Below are positions 5,962 to 6,286 of a stretch of 6,286 nt of DNA, piece by piece. Source of the stretch: Acidobacteriota bacterium (GTDB lineage: Bacteria; Acidobacteriota; Terriglobia; Terriglobales; Acidobacteriaceae); assembly GCA_021810175.1 (NCBI GenBank), contig JAJZJJ010000184.1, positions 1 to 6,286 of the forward strand, written 5' to 3'. A program made the position numbers and the translations under genes. The notes beneath the pieces are model-generated. The model ran no database searches, was not told the DNA's origin, and worked only from the letters and a program-made list of their open reading frames with translations. Within the stretch, counting starts at the first letter, position 1, and each line of letters begins with the position of its first letter.

Positions 5962-6286
5962 TCAGAACAGAAACTTCACGGCCAGCTGCATCTGCCGCGG
6001 AGAATTGACCGTTCCGCCGATGGTTCCGAACGCGCCCGAACTGACGTTCGTGTTGGGACCACCAAATTGTGGCGTGTTGAAGACGTTGAATGCCTCCCCG
6101 CGAACCTCGACACTCTGTCCGTGGTGGAGGGCAAAGGTCTTGAACAGCGACACGTCGAGATTCCTGCCACCCGGCGTGCGGAGTTCCGACGAGGTCGCCG
6201 GCATGTTGCCGAAGGTATACGGAGCGGGCTGAGAGAAGTCCTTCGTATTGAAGTATTCGTTCAGCCGGTTTTCCACTCTTCCGTGC
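5962..6286 (-). CDS. TonB-dependent receptor (Oar-like), C-terminal fragment
   Basis: This is the 3' end of a gene that enters from the right edge. The frame is open to base 6286 and stops at TGA (5964-5962), leaving 107 residues. The visible part has the pattern of the last beta-strands of large acidobacterial TonB-dependent receptors with a carboxypeptidase-regulatory-like N-terminus: RLNEYFNTKDFSQPAPYTFG, then SELRTPGGRNLDVSLFKTF, then the block VRGEAFNVFNTPQFGGPNT, and finally SPRQMQLAVKFLF. The terminal Phe and alternating hydrophobic residues match the C-terminal signal for outer-membrane barrel assembly. Proteins of this group take up large ligands across the outer membrane using TonB energy, and carbohydrate oligomers are likely here because the downstream genes are glycosidases. 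The plug and N-terminal domains are not in the window, so ligand and full length remain unknown. Confidence 0.87.
   Translation of the reverse strand, partial: HGRVENRLNEYFNTKDFSQPAPYTFGNMPATSSELRTPGGRNLDVSLFKTFALHHGQSVEVRGEAFNVFNTPQFGGPNTNVSSGAFGTIGGTVNSPRQMQLAVKFLF

Noticed and set aside
4979..6232. Open frame of 417 codons on the plus strand
   Set aside because: It runs antisense through the GH27 gene, the leader and the receptor end. Both flanking minus-strand genes have clear family motifs, so this is a shadow.

Overview
This 6.3 kb window is part of a carbohydrate-utilisation gene cluster from a high-GC Gram-negative bacterium. The best guess for the host is a soil acidobacterium of the Terriglobia type. 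That guess rests on the Oar-like TonB-dependent receptor tail (a '..EAFNVFNTPQFG..' block and a terminal '..KFLF'), the lack of a SusD-like partner in view, and several exported glycosidases with Tat or Sec signals. It is an inference from memory of such genomes, not a database result.

Layout. The plus-strand arm holds the last 48 codons of a GH3 glycosidase (1-149, fibronectin III-like tail). It is followed 33 nt later by a complete Tat-exported clan GH-D (GH36-like) alpha-galactosidase homologue (183-1874). Converging on it from the right, across a 60 bp gap, is a minus-strand arm. In transcription order this is the C-terminus of a TonB-dependent outer-membrane receptor (6286-5962), a 224 nt leader rich in predicted hairpins, a Sec-exported GH27 alpha-galactosidase (5737-4532), and 50 nt later a Tat-exported GH78-like alpha-L-rhamnosidase (4481-1935). 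Coding density is high and no gap exceeds 300 nt. I saw no RNA genes, mobile elements or CRISPR arrays.

How the genes may work together. The receptor would bring oligosaccharides across the outer membrane. Exported exo-glycosidases would then remove terminal alpha-galactose (or a related sugar), alpha-L-rhamnose, and the beta-linked residue cut by the GH3 enzyme. A plant heteropolysaccharide or glycoside with both galactose and rhamnose would fit, such as a rhamnogalacturonan side chain, an arabinogalactan decoration or a saponin/flavonoid glycoside. The sequence does not fix the substrate. The most notable points are a non-canonical catalytic motif in the GH78-like enzyme, two clan GH-D enzymes of different families in one locus, and different export routes for neighbouring enzymes.
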